From NCBI GenBank assembly GCA_963729115.1, contig CAVSMR010000027.1, positions 496,001 to 560,000 of the forward strand: a DNA stretch of 64,000 nucleotides. Direction: 5' to 3'. The translations under genes were made by a program, and so were the position numbers. Below are positions 1-7,938 of this stretch, piece after piece. Below the pieces are notes generated by a model. The model was not told where the DNA came from and did not search any database. It was given only the letters and a program-made list of their open reading frames with translations. This stretch comes from Actinophytocola sp963729115. Lineage in GTDB: Bacteria; Actinomycetota; Actinomycetes; Mycobacteriales; Pseudonocardiaceae. Numbering within the stretch: the stretch's first letter is position 1; every line of letters starts with the position of its first letter.

Positions 1-660
1 GAAGCCGTCGGCGCCGACCGACACCCGGAAGTCGCCGGCGTTGGCGCCGCTCGTGATCCGGATACCGATGGTGTACGGCTCGTCGGGCGTGCCCTTCACC
101 GTGTTCTGCCAGAGGACGAACATGAAGGGGACCAGCAGGTCGGCGGCTTCGCCGTCGAGCGCGTGGGAACCCCCGGCGCCCTGCCGGATGTCCCACGAGT
201 GGACCGCGAAGTCCATGAGCTGGCCGGCCGGGTAGAAGAACGCGGGCAGCGGCCCCATGTAGCGGTGAGTGACCGTAAACCCGGCCCACTCGTCAGGCCC
301 GAGCTCCTCGGCGACCCCCATCATCTTCTTGAAGTCGTCCTGTGCCCGCTGCATCATCTCCTGCTGCGAGAACGAACGGAACGCTAAGCCACCCTGTCCG
401 GCCTTGTCCTGCATGACATCGAGCCCGACCACATCGTGGGGGGTGCCGTTGCCGCGGGCCGCGTCGAACCCCTTGAGGTACCCCTCGGTGGTGTCGACGA
501 TGTGACCGATGATGTCGCGCACCTGCCAGTCCGTGCACGCGGTTGGCGCCTCCCACGCGCCCGGGCGTTCAGCCAGCGCGAACAACCCCTCCGCCTCCTG
601 GCGTATGACGCGGAGCATGTTCTCCTTGGCCTCGTAGGTTGTTCCGTCCCATTGGCTCAC
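1..660 (-). CDS. Maleylpyruvate isomerase-like (MDMPI/DinB-fold) protein, 3' end cut by window edge
   Basis: The minus-strand frame is open for 220 codons and runs off the window at base 1. I chose the GTG at 660 because an AGGAGG ribosome site lies just upstream and the first residues read MSQWDGTTYEAKENML. The stretch DWQVRDIIGHIVDTTEG (about residues 46-62) has the pattern of the MDMPI N-terminal helical bundle of mycothiol-dependent enzymes, and VHSWDIRQG later carries the usual His-Trp-Asp region. Such proteins are cytoplasmic metal-dependent thiol-transfer enzymes or orphan DinB relatives; the substrate cannot be told. The C-terminal domain is outside the window. Confidence 0.8.
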   Translation of the reverse strand, partial: MSQWDGTTYEAKENMLRVIRQEAEGLFALAERPGAWEAPTACTDWQVRDIIGHIVDTTEGYLKGFDAARGNGTPHDVVGLDVMQDKAGQGGLAFRSFSQQEMMQRAQDDFKKMMGVAEELGPDEWAGFTVTHRYMGPLPAFFYPAGQLMDFAVHSWDIRQGAGGSHALDGEAADLLVPFMFVLWQNTVKGTPDEPYTIGIRITSGANAGDFRVSVGADGF

Positions 661-696
661 AGCCGCCTCCTAGTGCCCCGACAGGCAGATGGGTGA

Positions 697-722
697 AGTG
701 CTGAACGTCTATTCAGAACACC
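697..722. promoter_or_regulatory. Imperfect inverted repeat upstream of the MDMPI gene
   Basis: GTGCTGAA and TTCAGAACAC face each other across six bases, about 40 bases upstream of the minus-strand GTG at 660. This is a plausible operator or promoter region, but only the symmetry supports it. Confidence 0.3.
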
Positions 723-793
723 ACTTTATGGCTATCGGACCATCCGTCAAGGGTCCATCCGCCATCAGGCGACCGACCCAGTTCGCTCCACAT

Positions 794-840
794 AGGACTG
801 CGCTCTCGGTGCGGTCCGTGCACCGAGGGGCGTCCTTTTG
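794..840 (-). terminator. Hairpin terminator downstream of the pirin gene
   Basis: CTCGGTGC (805-812) pairs with GCACCGAG (820-827) across a 7-base loop. An outer AGGAC (794-798) pairs with GTCCT (832-836). It begins about ten bases past the pirin stop codon on the minus strand. On the plus strand it is followed by TTTT, so it could also act on plus-strand transcripts. Confidence 0.5.
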
Positions 841-848
841 GTGTGTTT

Positions 849-1838
849 TCAGGGGTTCTCGTCCGCGGACGCGTGGTGGACCAGGTGCTCGGCGGGGATC
901 TGGCCCAGGCGACCGGCCTGGTAGTCCTCGACCGCGGTGGTGATCTCGTCGTCGGTGTTCATCACGAACGGGCCGTTCCGGGCCACCGGCTCGTTGATCG
1001 GCAGGCCGCCGAGCAGCAGGATCTCCCAACCAGTGGGGCTGTTCGCCGGCTGCGTGTCCGCCGCCTGCATCGTCAGCGCCTCGCCGTGGGTGAACACCGC
1101 GAGCCGGCCTTCCTCGATCGGCCGCCGTTCCGGGCCGACCGTGCCGCGGCCCGACAGCACGTACGCCAGCGCGTTGTAGTCCGCCGGCCATGGCATGGCC
1201 AGCCGCGCGCCGGGGCTCACGGTCGCGTGCAGGTAGGTGATCGGGGTGTGCGTGACGCCCGGACCGTCGTGCCCGGCCAGCGAGCCGGCGATCACGCGGA
1301 CCAGCGCGCCACCGTCGTCACTGGACAGCAGGGTGGCGTCCGGGGCAGCGATGTCCTGGTAGCGCGGGGTGGTCATCTTCATCGCGCGAGGTAGGTTGAC
1401 CCACACCTGCACGCCGTGGAACAGCCCGCCCTTCGCGACGATGTCCTGCGGCGGCACCTCGATGTGCAGGATGCCGGCCCCGGCGGTCATCCACTGGGTG
1501 GCGCCGTCGGTGATCAGTCCACCGCCACCGATGGAGTCGGTGTGCTCGAAGGCGCCGTCGATCATGTAGGTGACGGTCTCGAACCCGCGGTGCGGGTGCC
1601 ACGGCGTGCCCTTCGCCTCGCCGGGGCTGTACTCGACCGCGCCCACGTGGTCCAGGTGCAGGAACGGGTCGGCGAGCGCCAGTTCGGCGCTCGGGAACGG
1701 GCGCCGAACCTCGAATCCCTCGCCCTCGAGGGACCGCTGCGCGATGACGACCTGGCCGACGCCACGCCACCTCGTGTCCGGCTCGGATAGCGTGGGCAGC
1801 CGGGGCAGGGTCAGCGTGTCGGCGGTGACGGCCGGCAT
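849..1838 (-). CDS. Pirin family protein
   Basis: A 329-residue bicupin of the pirin family. The N-terminal cupin contains the signature HPHRGFETVTYM followed by QWMTAGAGILHIE, which supplies the metal-binding His-x-His and His-x-Glu residues of pirins. Pirins bind iron; some act as quercetinases and others as redox-sensitive regulators, and this sequence does not decide between these. The ATG at 1838 is preceded by an AAGGAGG ribosome site. It lies 100 bases downstream of the methyltransferase-fold gene on the same strand and may share its transcript, although a local inverted repeat sits in the gap. Confidence 0.9.
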   Translation of the reverse strand: MPAVTADTLTLPRLPTLSEPDTRWRGVGQVVIAQRSLEGEGFEVRRPFPSAELALADPFLHLDHVGAVEYSPGEAKGTPWHPHRGFETVTYMIDGAFEHTDSIGGGGLITDGATQWMTAGAGILHIEVPPQDIVAKGGLFHGVQVWVNLPRAMKMTTPRYQDIAAPDATLLSSDDGGALVRVIAGSLAGHDGPGVTHTPITYLHATVSPGARLAMPWPADYNALAYVLSGRGTVGPERRPIEEGRLAVFTHGEALTMQAADTQPANSPTGWEILLLGGLPINEPVARNGPFVMNTDDEITTAVEDYQAGRLGQIPAEHLVHHASADENP

Positions 1839-1846
1839 GACACCTC

Positions 1847-1862
1847 CTTGGTCGATACCAAG
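1847..1862. promoter_or_regulatory. Perfect inverted repeat overlapping the pirin ribosome-binding site
   Basis: CTTGGT and ACCAAG form 6-base arms around CGAT (1847-1862), and one arm overlaps the AAGGAGG site of the pirin gene. Such placement suits a repressor operator or an RNA hairpin that masks the ribosome site. Symmetry and position are the only evidence. Confidence 0.4.
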
Positions 1863-1938
1863 TTTACGTGAGTCCGTTGTCCGTCACGGCCGGTGAGTGC
1901 TCCGCGGGGACAGGGCGAAGCACTTACTCCTGGCCGAG

Positions 1939-3018
1939 TTACTTGGTGCCGACGACCAACCCGTGCGGAGTCCAGCCGGCGCAGTCGATGCGCTCCACCG
2001 AACGGAACCCGGCGTCGCGCATGCAACGCTCGTGCACCGACCACGGGTAGATCATGCCGCCCTCCGCGGGAATGGCCGCGAAGTACACACTGTCCAGTGC
2101 GGCGACCACCGGTCCGTCGCCCTCGTCGTTGGACATCGAGTTGAACACCGCCACTCGACCGCCCTCCGGCAACACCTCGTATGCCTTGCGCAGCAGCTCG
2201 GTGTTCTCCTCCGGCGTCCAGATCACGAACTGGTGCGCGAACAGCACGCAGTCGAACCCGGTCGGCAGGTCGTCGGCGAACATGTCGCCGCCGATGACGG
2301 AGACCCGCTCGGACAGGCCGGCCTCGCTGATCTTCTTCTCGGCGATCACCTGTGTCGCGGGAATCTCGAAGACCGTGACCTCGAGGTGCGGGTTCGCCTC
2401 GGCGAGCGCGATGGAGTTGACCGCGTCGCCACCGCCGCAGTCGAGCAGCCGCTTGGTCTGGCTCAGATCGAGGCCGGCCACGAGGTGCCGGTTGGCCAGC
2501 TCCGACCACGATCGCATGTACCGGTAGAACACCTGCTCCATGTGCGGGTTCTCGGCCAGCCGGTGGTAGAGGTCCCGGCCAGAGCCGCGGACCCGGCGCA
2601 GGCCGGCGTTCTTGTTGGTACGTAACGACTCCGTGAAGTCCAGCTGGCCCTCGTAGACCACGTACTGTTCGAACGCGACAGTGTCCTTGAACCGCTTCCA
2701 GTCGGGGGTGGCCAGCAGGGCAGACAGCACCCCCGCCAGCCGATACCGGCCGTCGGTCTTCTCCAGCAGCCCGAGCGAGGTGCAGCCGAGCAGGAGGGTG
2801 TCGTTGGCGCGCTCGGCGAGGTCGAGTTCGGCGCCGATCTCCTCCTTGGTCAGCGGGCCCTTTTCGAGCAGCTCGAACAGGTTCAGCTCAGTGGCCGCGT
2901 TGAGGTACTGGAACGCCGCGTGTCCGAACAGGATCCAGGACAGCCCGTCCATGTCGAGCGGTCGAGCGGTCGGGCCGGACGCGGCGAGCGAGGTTGTGCT
3001 GTCGTTCGTAGGGTTCAC
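1939..3018 (-). CDS. SAM-dependent O-methyltransferase family 2 protein with altered catalytic motif
   Basis: A 359-residue protein with an N-terminal winged-helix dimerisation domain (about residues 15-100) and a C-terminal class I methyltransferase domain. LLDCGGGDAVNSI is SAM motif I and EVLPEGGRVAVFNS is the post-motif strand. I chose the GTG at 3018 rather than the in-frame ATG at 3033 because AAGGAG lies six bases before it. The usual catalytic base region (His-Asp-Trp) reads AHQFVIWTPEEN here, so the general-base His is not where plant- or polyketide-type O-methyltransferases keep it. It may methylate a different atom or use another base. A flavin reductase remnant sits 24 bases upstream. 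Confidence 0.82.
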   Translation of the reverse strand: MNPTNDSTTSLAASGPTARPLDMDGLSWILFGHAAFQYLNAATELNLFELLEKGPLTKEEIGAELDLAERANDTLLLGCTSLGLLEKTDGRYRLAGVLSALLATPDWKRFKDTVAFEQYVVYEGQLDFTESLRTNKNAGLRRVRGSGRDLYHRLAENPHMEQVFYRYMRSWSELANRHLVAGLDLSQTKRLLDCGGGDAVNSIALAEANPHLEVTVFEIPATQVIAEKKISEAGLSERVSVIGGDMFADDLPTGFDCVLFAHQFVIWTPEENTELLRKAYEVLPEGGRVAVFNSMSNDEGDGPVVAALDSVYFAAIPAEGGMIYPWSVHERCMRDAGFRSVERIDCAGWTPHGLVVGTK

Positions 3019-3042
3019 GTGTGCTCCTTGCATCGGTGGTGG

Positions 3043-3291
3043 TCAACGACGGTTGGCCGGTCGCCATGCTGCGACCGCGGGGAGATGCTGGGCGATGTCC
3101 GTCGCGCCGACATCGAAAACCGAGTGGTGCCGAAGACACACGGATACGAGCCGAGGATCGAGCGAGACCGAGGTCAGGTCATTGATCATGAGGCCGTCGT
3201 GCCGACGGCTCCTCGTTTCATCGAGGCACGTGGTCATCCCGCGTGCCCCGGTGGCGATAGGGCATATCGCCCCGCGCAGATGGACGGTCAC
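3043..3291 (-). pseudogene. Truncated flavin reductase-like domain
   Basis: An 82-codon frame with GTG at 3291 and GGGGAG five bases upstream. MTTCLDE...MINDLTSVSLDPRLVSVC matches the N-terminal half of the flavin reductase (FMN-binding split-barrel) domain of two-component monooxygenases. The usual continuation, with the rest of the barrel, is missing: the frame ends in an unrelated, Arg-rich tail just before the methyltransferase gene. It is most likely a decayed gene. Confidence 0.55.
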
Positions 3292-3664
3292 CGCATCTCC
3301 CCGACTGGCGATTTCGGTAATCTGACCCTGCTGCTCCAACTCGGCCCGGGGCTGATAGTACCCATTCGGACGTGCCGGTCCTGGCCAAGAAGCGCACGAG
3401 TATTGCGGATTCGCGCAACTGGTGACGTCGGCCGAAGACGGCTTGCGCCGGATGGCCGAACGGGCCGCCACCAGGACTAACGGGCGGCGCCGGTGGCCAC
3501 GCGCGCGGACGGCGGCCCGAGCGTCGCGGTGGTGAAGGCCGGTCCGGTCGGGCGCCGACCGGACGGCCGCGGTGCCGCTCGATCCGCGCGGGTTCGGCAC
3601 CAACCCCGCGCCGCCTGACCGGGAGGAGTGGGTGGCGGGGCTCCACATGCGCCGCGAGGGTCGC
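3292..3664. other. Intergenic stretch without a convincing gene
   Basis: Lies between the flavin reductase remnant and the AraC gene. The minus-strand frame stays open from 3648 but its composition is unstructured, with runs of Arg, Ala and Gly, and no domain is visible. It may be part of the decayed gene. Confidence 0.5.
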
Positions 3665-4612
3665 TCAGGTCCTGGCGGCGGCCGGGTTCTTGCGGTACTG
3701 GCTCGGCGACACGCCGTACTTCGCCCGGAACAGCCGGCTGACCTGGGACGCGTCCACCAGGCCCCACCGCTCTCCGATCATCGCGACGGTGAGATGGGCG
3801 AGGCGCGGGTCGGTCAGGTCGGCGCGCACCCGGTGCAGCCGCTCGTCGCGGATCCACCTCGCCGGGCTCGTGCCGTGGTCGGCGAAGAGCAGCTGCAGGG
3901 AGCGCAACGAGATGCTGTGCCGCCGGGCGAGCATGGCCGGGTTGAGCTCGGTGTCGGCGAGACACTCCCGCGCGGTTCGGCAGACGCTGGCCATGAGCGT
4001 CCCCCTGTCGAGTCGCGGGTCGCCGGCGGGCTGCAGGGGTTCGGCGAACAGCGTGGTCACGAGGCCGACGACGGTGGATCGCAGTGGCTCGAGCGATGCC
4101 TCGTCGGATGCCTCGTCGAACTCGGTGAGGTGCTGTCCGAGCGTGGCCAACGTTCGGCTGGCCAGCGCGCCGATTCCGGTCTGGCTGGACCAGGAGCTGG
4201 CCTCGAGTCCGCGAGTGGAGTCCGGCGTCAGGCCGAGCGACTGGTGTTGGGCCCGCACCGAGACCATCCGAAAGGGCTCCGGCATCGTGAGCGTGTACGG
4301 CCGGCTGCTGTCGAAGGTGACGATCTCGCCGGGCGGCACCGCCACCTGGCGGTCGTCCTGGCTCACCATGGCGAAGCCTCGCAACGGTGTCGTGACGTAG
4401 ACATGGCCCGGTTCGCCGCCGGTCGCGCGCGGCTGCCGGACGACGGTGTGTGGGTCTGCCGAGATCACCGAGACATGCAGGTCGACGAGCACCCGCAACG
4501 TCCCGCAGGTCTCCTGCGCATGGCGCTCCCACTGCTCGAATCCGCTGGCCGGCGGGGTCGTCGCTGTACTGACGACCTCGACCGCGGCCGGCTCGATCAC
4601 CGCACGAGACAT
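3665..4612 (-). CDS. AraC family transcriptional regulator
   Basis: A 315-residue regulator. Residues about 20-180 resemble the AraC_binding_2 sensor domain (cupin-like, with VYVTTPLRGFAMV and PPGEIVTFDSSRPYTL). The last 100 residues hold two helix-turn-helix units; the second ends in SRLFRAKYGVSPSQYRK, the classic AraC signature. The start is ATG at 4612. An iron-box-like palindrome lies 113 bases upstream, which suggests iron-dependent control of this gene, and the next gene on the far side is a flavoprotein hydroxylase. The effector is unknown. Confidence 0.9.
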   Translation of the reverse strand: MSRAVIEPAAVEVVSTATTPPASGFEQWERHAQETCGTLRVLVDLHVSVISADPHTVVRQPRATGGEPGHVYVTTPLRGFAMVSQDDRQVAVPPGEIVTFDSSRPYTLTMPEPFRMVSVRAQHQSLGLTPDSTRGLEASSWSSQTGIGALASRTLATLGQHLTEFDEASDEASLEPLRSTVVGLVTTLFAEPLQPAGDPRLDRGTLMASVCRTARECLADTELNPAMLARRHSISLRSLQLLFADHGTSPARWIRDERLHRVRADLTDPRLAHLTVAMIGERWGLVDASQVSRLFRAKYGVSPSQYRKNPAAART

Positions 4613-4724
4613 CTGGGTTCTCCTAGATACGAGAACTACCCGCGAGTCCTAATAGACCTATGTCGACACTAGCGGCCATGGGGCGGCCACATACCTGACG
4701 TTAGTAGGGAAACGCACCGTGAGC

Positions 4725-4743
4725 TTAGGTTAGGCTAACCAGC
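4725..4743. promoter_or_regulatory. Iron box (DtxR/IdeR/DmdR-type operator)
   Basis: TTAGGTTAGGCTAACC (4725-4740) matches the 19-base actinobacterial iron-box consensus TTAGGTTAGCCTAACCTAA at 15 of 19 positions by eye. In actinomycetes such boxes repress siderophore synthesis and uptake genes when Fe(II) is plentiful. Here the leftward neighbour is the AraC gene and the rightward 700 bases hold no intact gene. Confidence 0.6.
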
Positions 4744-5472
4744 CTCTTGTCCTCGTCGACCGCGTCGCGTTGATTCGCTAGATGCTTGCGCGAATGCGCA
4801 AGTAGGGACTGCGAGTCCGCAGGTACTCTGCCCGACAGCGCTGAGGCTCTGGTCCACCAACCGATGCGGGTGAGGCGGCCCGCGACCTGGACCAGCTCGG
4901 CGCGGGATGGTGGCGTCGCGCGCCACGGTGACGGGCTGGGGCGGGTGCCGGCAGCCCGGGCCGGTGCCCGCGCGGTGGCTGCCGACTGCGGCCGGGCGAC
5001 GTCAGCTTCGAACGCGCTGGAGGGCAGATGGTTCAGCGGCCCGTTGCGCATCGAGCACGCGAGGCGGGTGGGGAAGACCGCGCCGCCTGGCTGGGCGGCT
5101 CGGCGAGGCGACCAGGGCTGCGCCGGCGAGCCTGGACGATTCCCCGCGGGCGCCCCGGCTCGCGGCTGGGCGGCGCCGATCGGTCCGCGAACATGTCGAC
5201 ACCTTCGACGCTGCCAGGGAGGTCGCGGCGATCGCCCGTGGCGTCGGCTGACCGGCGACGGGTGCCGTCCGCGCCGGTCCGCGGTCGAGTCGAGCTCGGT
5301 CGCGTGAGTCGATGAACAGGGACAACGGCCGGCGAACGCCGGTGACTCCCGCCGCCGCGCAGGCGCGCGGCGGCGGCGTCGCCCTCGAAGTTCCCGAGGG
5401 CGACCATCAACAACGGATAGTTCACCCGGGGGCCGGCCCTGCCGGCGCCACCAGTCGTTCAGGGAGGACGCC
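4744..5472. other. About 730 bases with no intact gene, possibly decayed coding sequence
   Basis: Several overlapping short frames exist but none shows a domain, good codon bias throughout or a ribosome site. Short coding-looking patches switch frame, for example a patch near 5190-5250 ending in AREVAAIARGVG. I cannot identify a gene. Two hairpins occupy the last 120 bases and are listed separately. Confidence 0.45.
5352..5401 (+). terminator. Two consecutive hairpins ahead of the flavoprotein hydroxylase gene
   Basis: CCGCCGCGC (5352-5360) pairs with GCGCGGCGG (5365-5373). GCCCTCG (5381-5387) pairs with CGAGGGC (5395-5401) across a 7-base loop. They sit 70-120 bases before the ATG at 5473. 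They could terminate upstream transcription or form a leader structure; there is no T-tract. Confidence 0.35.
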
Positions 5473-6978
5473 ATGCAGCTAGACAAGGCATCGATCCGCT
5501 CCGGGTCGCGAGTGCTGATCGTCGGCGCGGGGCCGGTCGGGATGGCAGCCGCCCTCGAGTTGGCGCGCTACGGCGTGGCGTCGGTGGTGTTGGAGTCGCG
5601 GCCCGCGCTCCGTCCCGACGGCTCGCGAGCGATCGTGCTCGCGCGCCACACCCTGGAGACCTTCGCCCGCTTCGGCTGCACGGAGATCTTCGAGCGCGGC
5701 GTCCGCCTCGAGGGCTCGCGTACGTACTACCGCAACCGGGAGGTCGGGCGCATGGACTTCCCGGCCGAGGAAGGCACACCCAGGCTCCTGAACCTGCAGC
5801 AGGCGCACACCGAGCGCATCCTGCTGGATCGCATCTCCGCCTCGCCGCACGCCGCGGTCGAGTTCGGGGCCGAGGTCACCGGGATCGATCAGACCGATCA
5901 TGGAGTTCGCGTCGAGACGACCCGCGGCACGTTCGATGCGGAGTACCTGGTCGCGGCCGACGGCGCGCACAGCACCGTGCGCGAGCTGCTGGGCATCCCG
6001 TTCGAGGGGACGACGTGTGACGGCCGCTTCCTGCTCGCGGACATCCAGGCCGATCTTCCTGGGCCCAAACTCCGGAAGTTCTGGTTCGACCCGTCGAGCA
6101 ATCGGGGGCGGCACATCTGGTTGCATCCGCAGGCGGATGACGTATGGCGCACGGACTACCACGTGCCCGAGGGAACCGACCCCCAGGAGGAGTTGAAGTC
6201 CGGGAAGCTCGACCGCCGCATCCGGGCGCTGCTCCCGGAGATCGACGACTACGAGCTGGTCTGGCTCAGCACCTGGCGGTTCCATCAGAAGGTCGTCGGG
6301 AACTTCCGCGCCGACCGCGTGTTCCTGGCCGGCGACGCCGCGCACCTGATGGCGCCCTTCGGGGCGCGGGGCCTCAACTCCGGTGTCGAGGACGTGGTGA
6401 ACCTGGCCTGGAAGCTGGCGCTCGTGCTGGCCAAAGAGGCGCCGGACGCGCTGCTCGACACCTACGACGAGGAGCGTCGCGGCGCCGCGCTCGTGAACCT
6501 CCGGATGACGCAGAGCACCGCCGACTTCATCGAGCCGCCGACAGCCCTGCAACGCGCGCGCAAGGCGCTGGCCCTCCGCGCCGCCGTGTACAGCTCGCGG
6601 GCTCGCCGCTACATCAACGACGTCCGCTTCACCACGCAAGGCGACTACCACCGTGGCGGCCATCCGCTGGTCGGGCGCCCGGCGGCGCAGCGCCCCGAGG
6701 CGGACCACGGCCAGCGGCTGGTTGCGCTCGTGGCAACGCCCGGCCTCGACGGCTTCGACCGGCTCGTGGACGAGTTGGCCGACCTGCCGGTCGAGACGAT
6801 CCACTGCCCGCCGGGAGATCCGGTGGCCTCCGCGCTGGGTATCGAGGGCTCGGCTATCGTCCTGCGCCCGGACGGCTACGTGGACGCCGTCGTCGCGCCA
6901 CAACCCGAACGCGTACGTGCCGCGGTCGCGGCCGCGCTCGGAAACCCCAGCCTGACCGATCTCACTCGCGAGAGGTGA
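5473..6978 (+). CDS. FAD-dependent aromatic monooxygenase (PheA/MhpA type)
   Basis: A 501-residue group A flavoprotein monooxygenase. The FAD dinucleotide motif VLIVGAGPVGMAAALEL is at about residues 13-29. The DG motif appears as AADGAHSTVREL and the GD motif as FLAGDAAHLMAPFGARGLNSG minus its ends. A C-terminal region of about 120 residues has the thioredoxin-like fold position common in phenol or 3-(3-hydroxyphenyl)propionate hydroxylases. It would hydroxylate an aromatic or polyketide ring with NAD(P)H and O2. GGGAGG precedes the ATG. The ICL/PEPM gene follows within a few bases, so the two form an operon. Confidence 0.9.
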   Translation: MQLDKASIRSGSRVLIVGAGPVGMAAALELARYGVASVVLESRPALRPDGSRAIVLARHTLETFARFGCTEIFERGVRLEGSRTYYRNREVGRMDFPAEEGTPRLLNLQQAHTERILLDRISASPHAAVEFGAEVTGIDQTDHGVRVETTRGTFDAEYLVAADGAHSTVRELLGIPFEGTTCDGRFLLADIQADLPGPKLRKFWFDPSSNRGRHIWLHPQADDVWRTDYHVPEGTDPQEELKSGKLDRRIRALLPEIDDYELVWLSTWRFHQKVVGNFRADRVFLAGDAAHLMAPFGARGLNSGVEDVVNLAWKLALVLAKEAPDALLDTYDEERRGAALVNLRMTQSTADFIEPPTALQRARKALALRAAVYSSRARRYINDVRFTTQGDYHRGGHPLVGRPAAQRPEADHGQRLVALVATPGLDGFDRLVDELADLPVETIHCPPGDPVASALGIEGSAIVLRPDGYVDAVVAPQPERVRAAVAAALGNPSLTDLTRER

Positions 6979-6983
6979 GCACC

Positions 6984-7826
6984 ATGGAACCGGAGCCGAC
7001 GCCCGGCGATCGGCTGCGCACGCGCGTCGCCGACGGGCCCCTGGTCGTGCCGGGCGTGTACGACGCCCTGTCGGCGCTCATCGCCAAGCGGACGGGCTTC
7101 GAGGCCGTGTTCGTGTCCGGCTTCAGCGTCAGCGCCACCCAGCTCGGGCTGCGTGACCAGGGCCTGCTCGGCCATACCGAGATGCGGGACACGGTCGCCA
7201 GAGTCGGCACGGCATCCGGCCTCTCGGTGATCGCGGACGCGGATACCGGCTACGGCGGGCCACTCAACCTGCGCCGTGCGGTGCGCGAGCTCGAGGGTGC
7301 CGGCGCCGCGGGCATCCTCCTGGAGGACAAGGCGTGGCCGCCCCGCCCCGGCGAGGACCCGCTCGTGTCGGCGGAGGAGCACGCCGAGCGGATCCGGGTC
7401 GCCTGCCAGGCGCGGCGTCGCGGCCTGTTCGTCATCGGTCGCACCGACGCCTGCCCGGTCGAAGGGGTGGACAAGGCGATCGAGCGCGCCCGCCGGTACG
7501 CGGAGGCCGGCGCCGACGCCCTGTGGGTGGAGGCGCCGTCGAGCAGGGACGAGCTGGCGCGGGTCGCCGACGAGCTCTCCGGGCACACGCTCGTCGTCAA
7601 CATCGTCGAGCGCGGGGTCACGCCACAGCTGACCCGGTCGGAGCTGGTGGAGCTGGGCTTCGGGGTGATCGTCGTTCCGGTGGCCGGCCTCCTCGCGGCC
7701 GCGCAGGCAATCACCGACACGTTCACGGAGTTGGCAGGCGGGACCACGGCGGCCGTGGTCGATCGGATGCTCAAGTTCCCCGAGATGGAGGAGCTCATGG
7801 CCGCGCACGACGCCGAGGAACGGTGA
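6984..7826 (+). CDS. Isocitrate lyase/PEP mutase superfamily protein
   Basis: A 280-residue TIM barrel. VIADADTGYGGP is the metal-binding Asp motif of the family, EDKAWPPRPG occupies the flexible active-site loop, and VVNIVERG and VPVAGLLAAAQ are the late-barrel elements. Lyase members such as methylisocitrate lyase carry a catalytic Cys in this loop (KRCGH); here it is absent, pointing to a mutase, hydrolase or decarboxylase type. The ATG at 6984 is used here; an in-frame GTG at 6975 is also possible. It follows the monooxygenase gene almost directly, which suggests it handles a keto-acid product of that pathway. Confidence 0.85.
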   Translation: MEPEPTPGDRLRTRVADGPLVVPGVYDALSALIAKRTGFEAVFVSGFSVSATQLGLRDQGLLGHTEMRDTVARVGTASGLSVIADADTGYGGPLNLRRAVRELEGAGAAGILLEDKAWPPRPGEDPLVSAEEHAERIRVACQARRRGLFVIGRTDACPVEGVDKAIERARRYAEAGADALWVEAPSSRDELARVADELSGHTLVVNIVERGVTPQLTRSELVELGFGVIVVPVAGLLAAAQAITDTFTELAGGTTAAVVDRMLKFPEMEELMAAHDAEER

Positions 7827-7938
7827 CGCGGCAGCTCCACGTCCTCGGCGATCTGGCCATCGGTGGCATCACAGGCTCCGGCGCGGTGGCATGATGGCGG
7901 ACCGCGGACACTGCGGACGACTGTGGAGGACACCCGCG

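Noticed and set aside
4786..5307. Plus-strand open frame of 173 codons after the iron box
   Set aside because: Composition lacks the third-position GC pattern of neighbours, no ribosome site, no domain; treated as non-coding or decayed.
5479..6903. Long minus-strand frame opposite the flavoprotein monooxygenase
   Set aside because: Antisense shadow of a gene with clear FAD motifs; typical in high-GC DNA.
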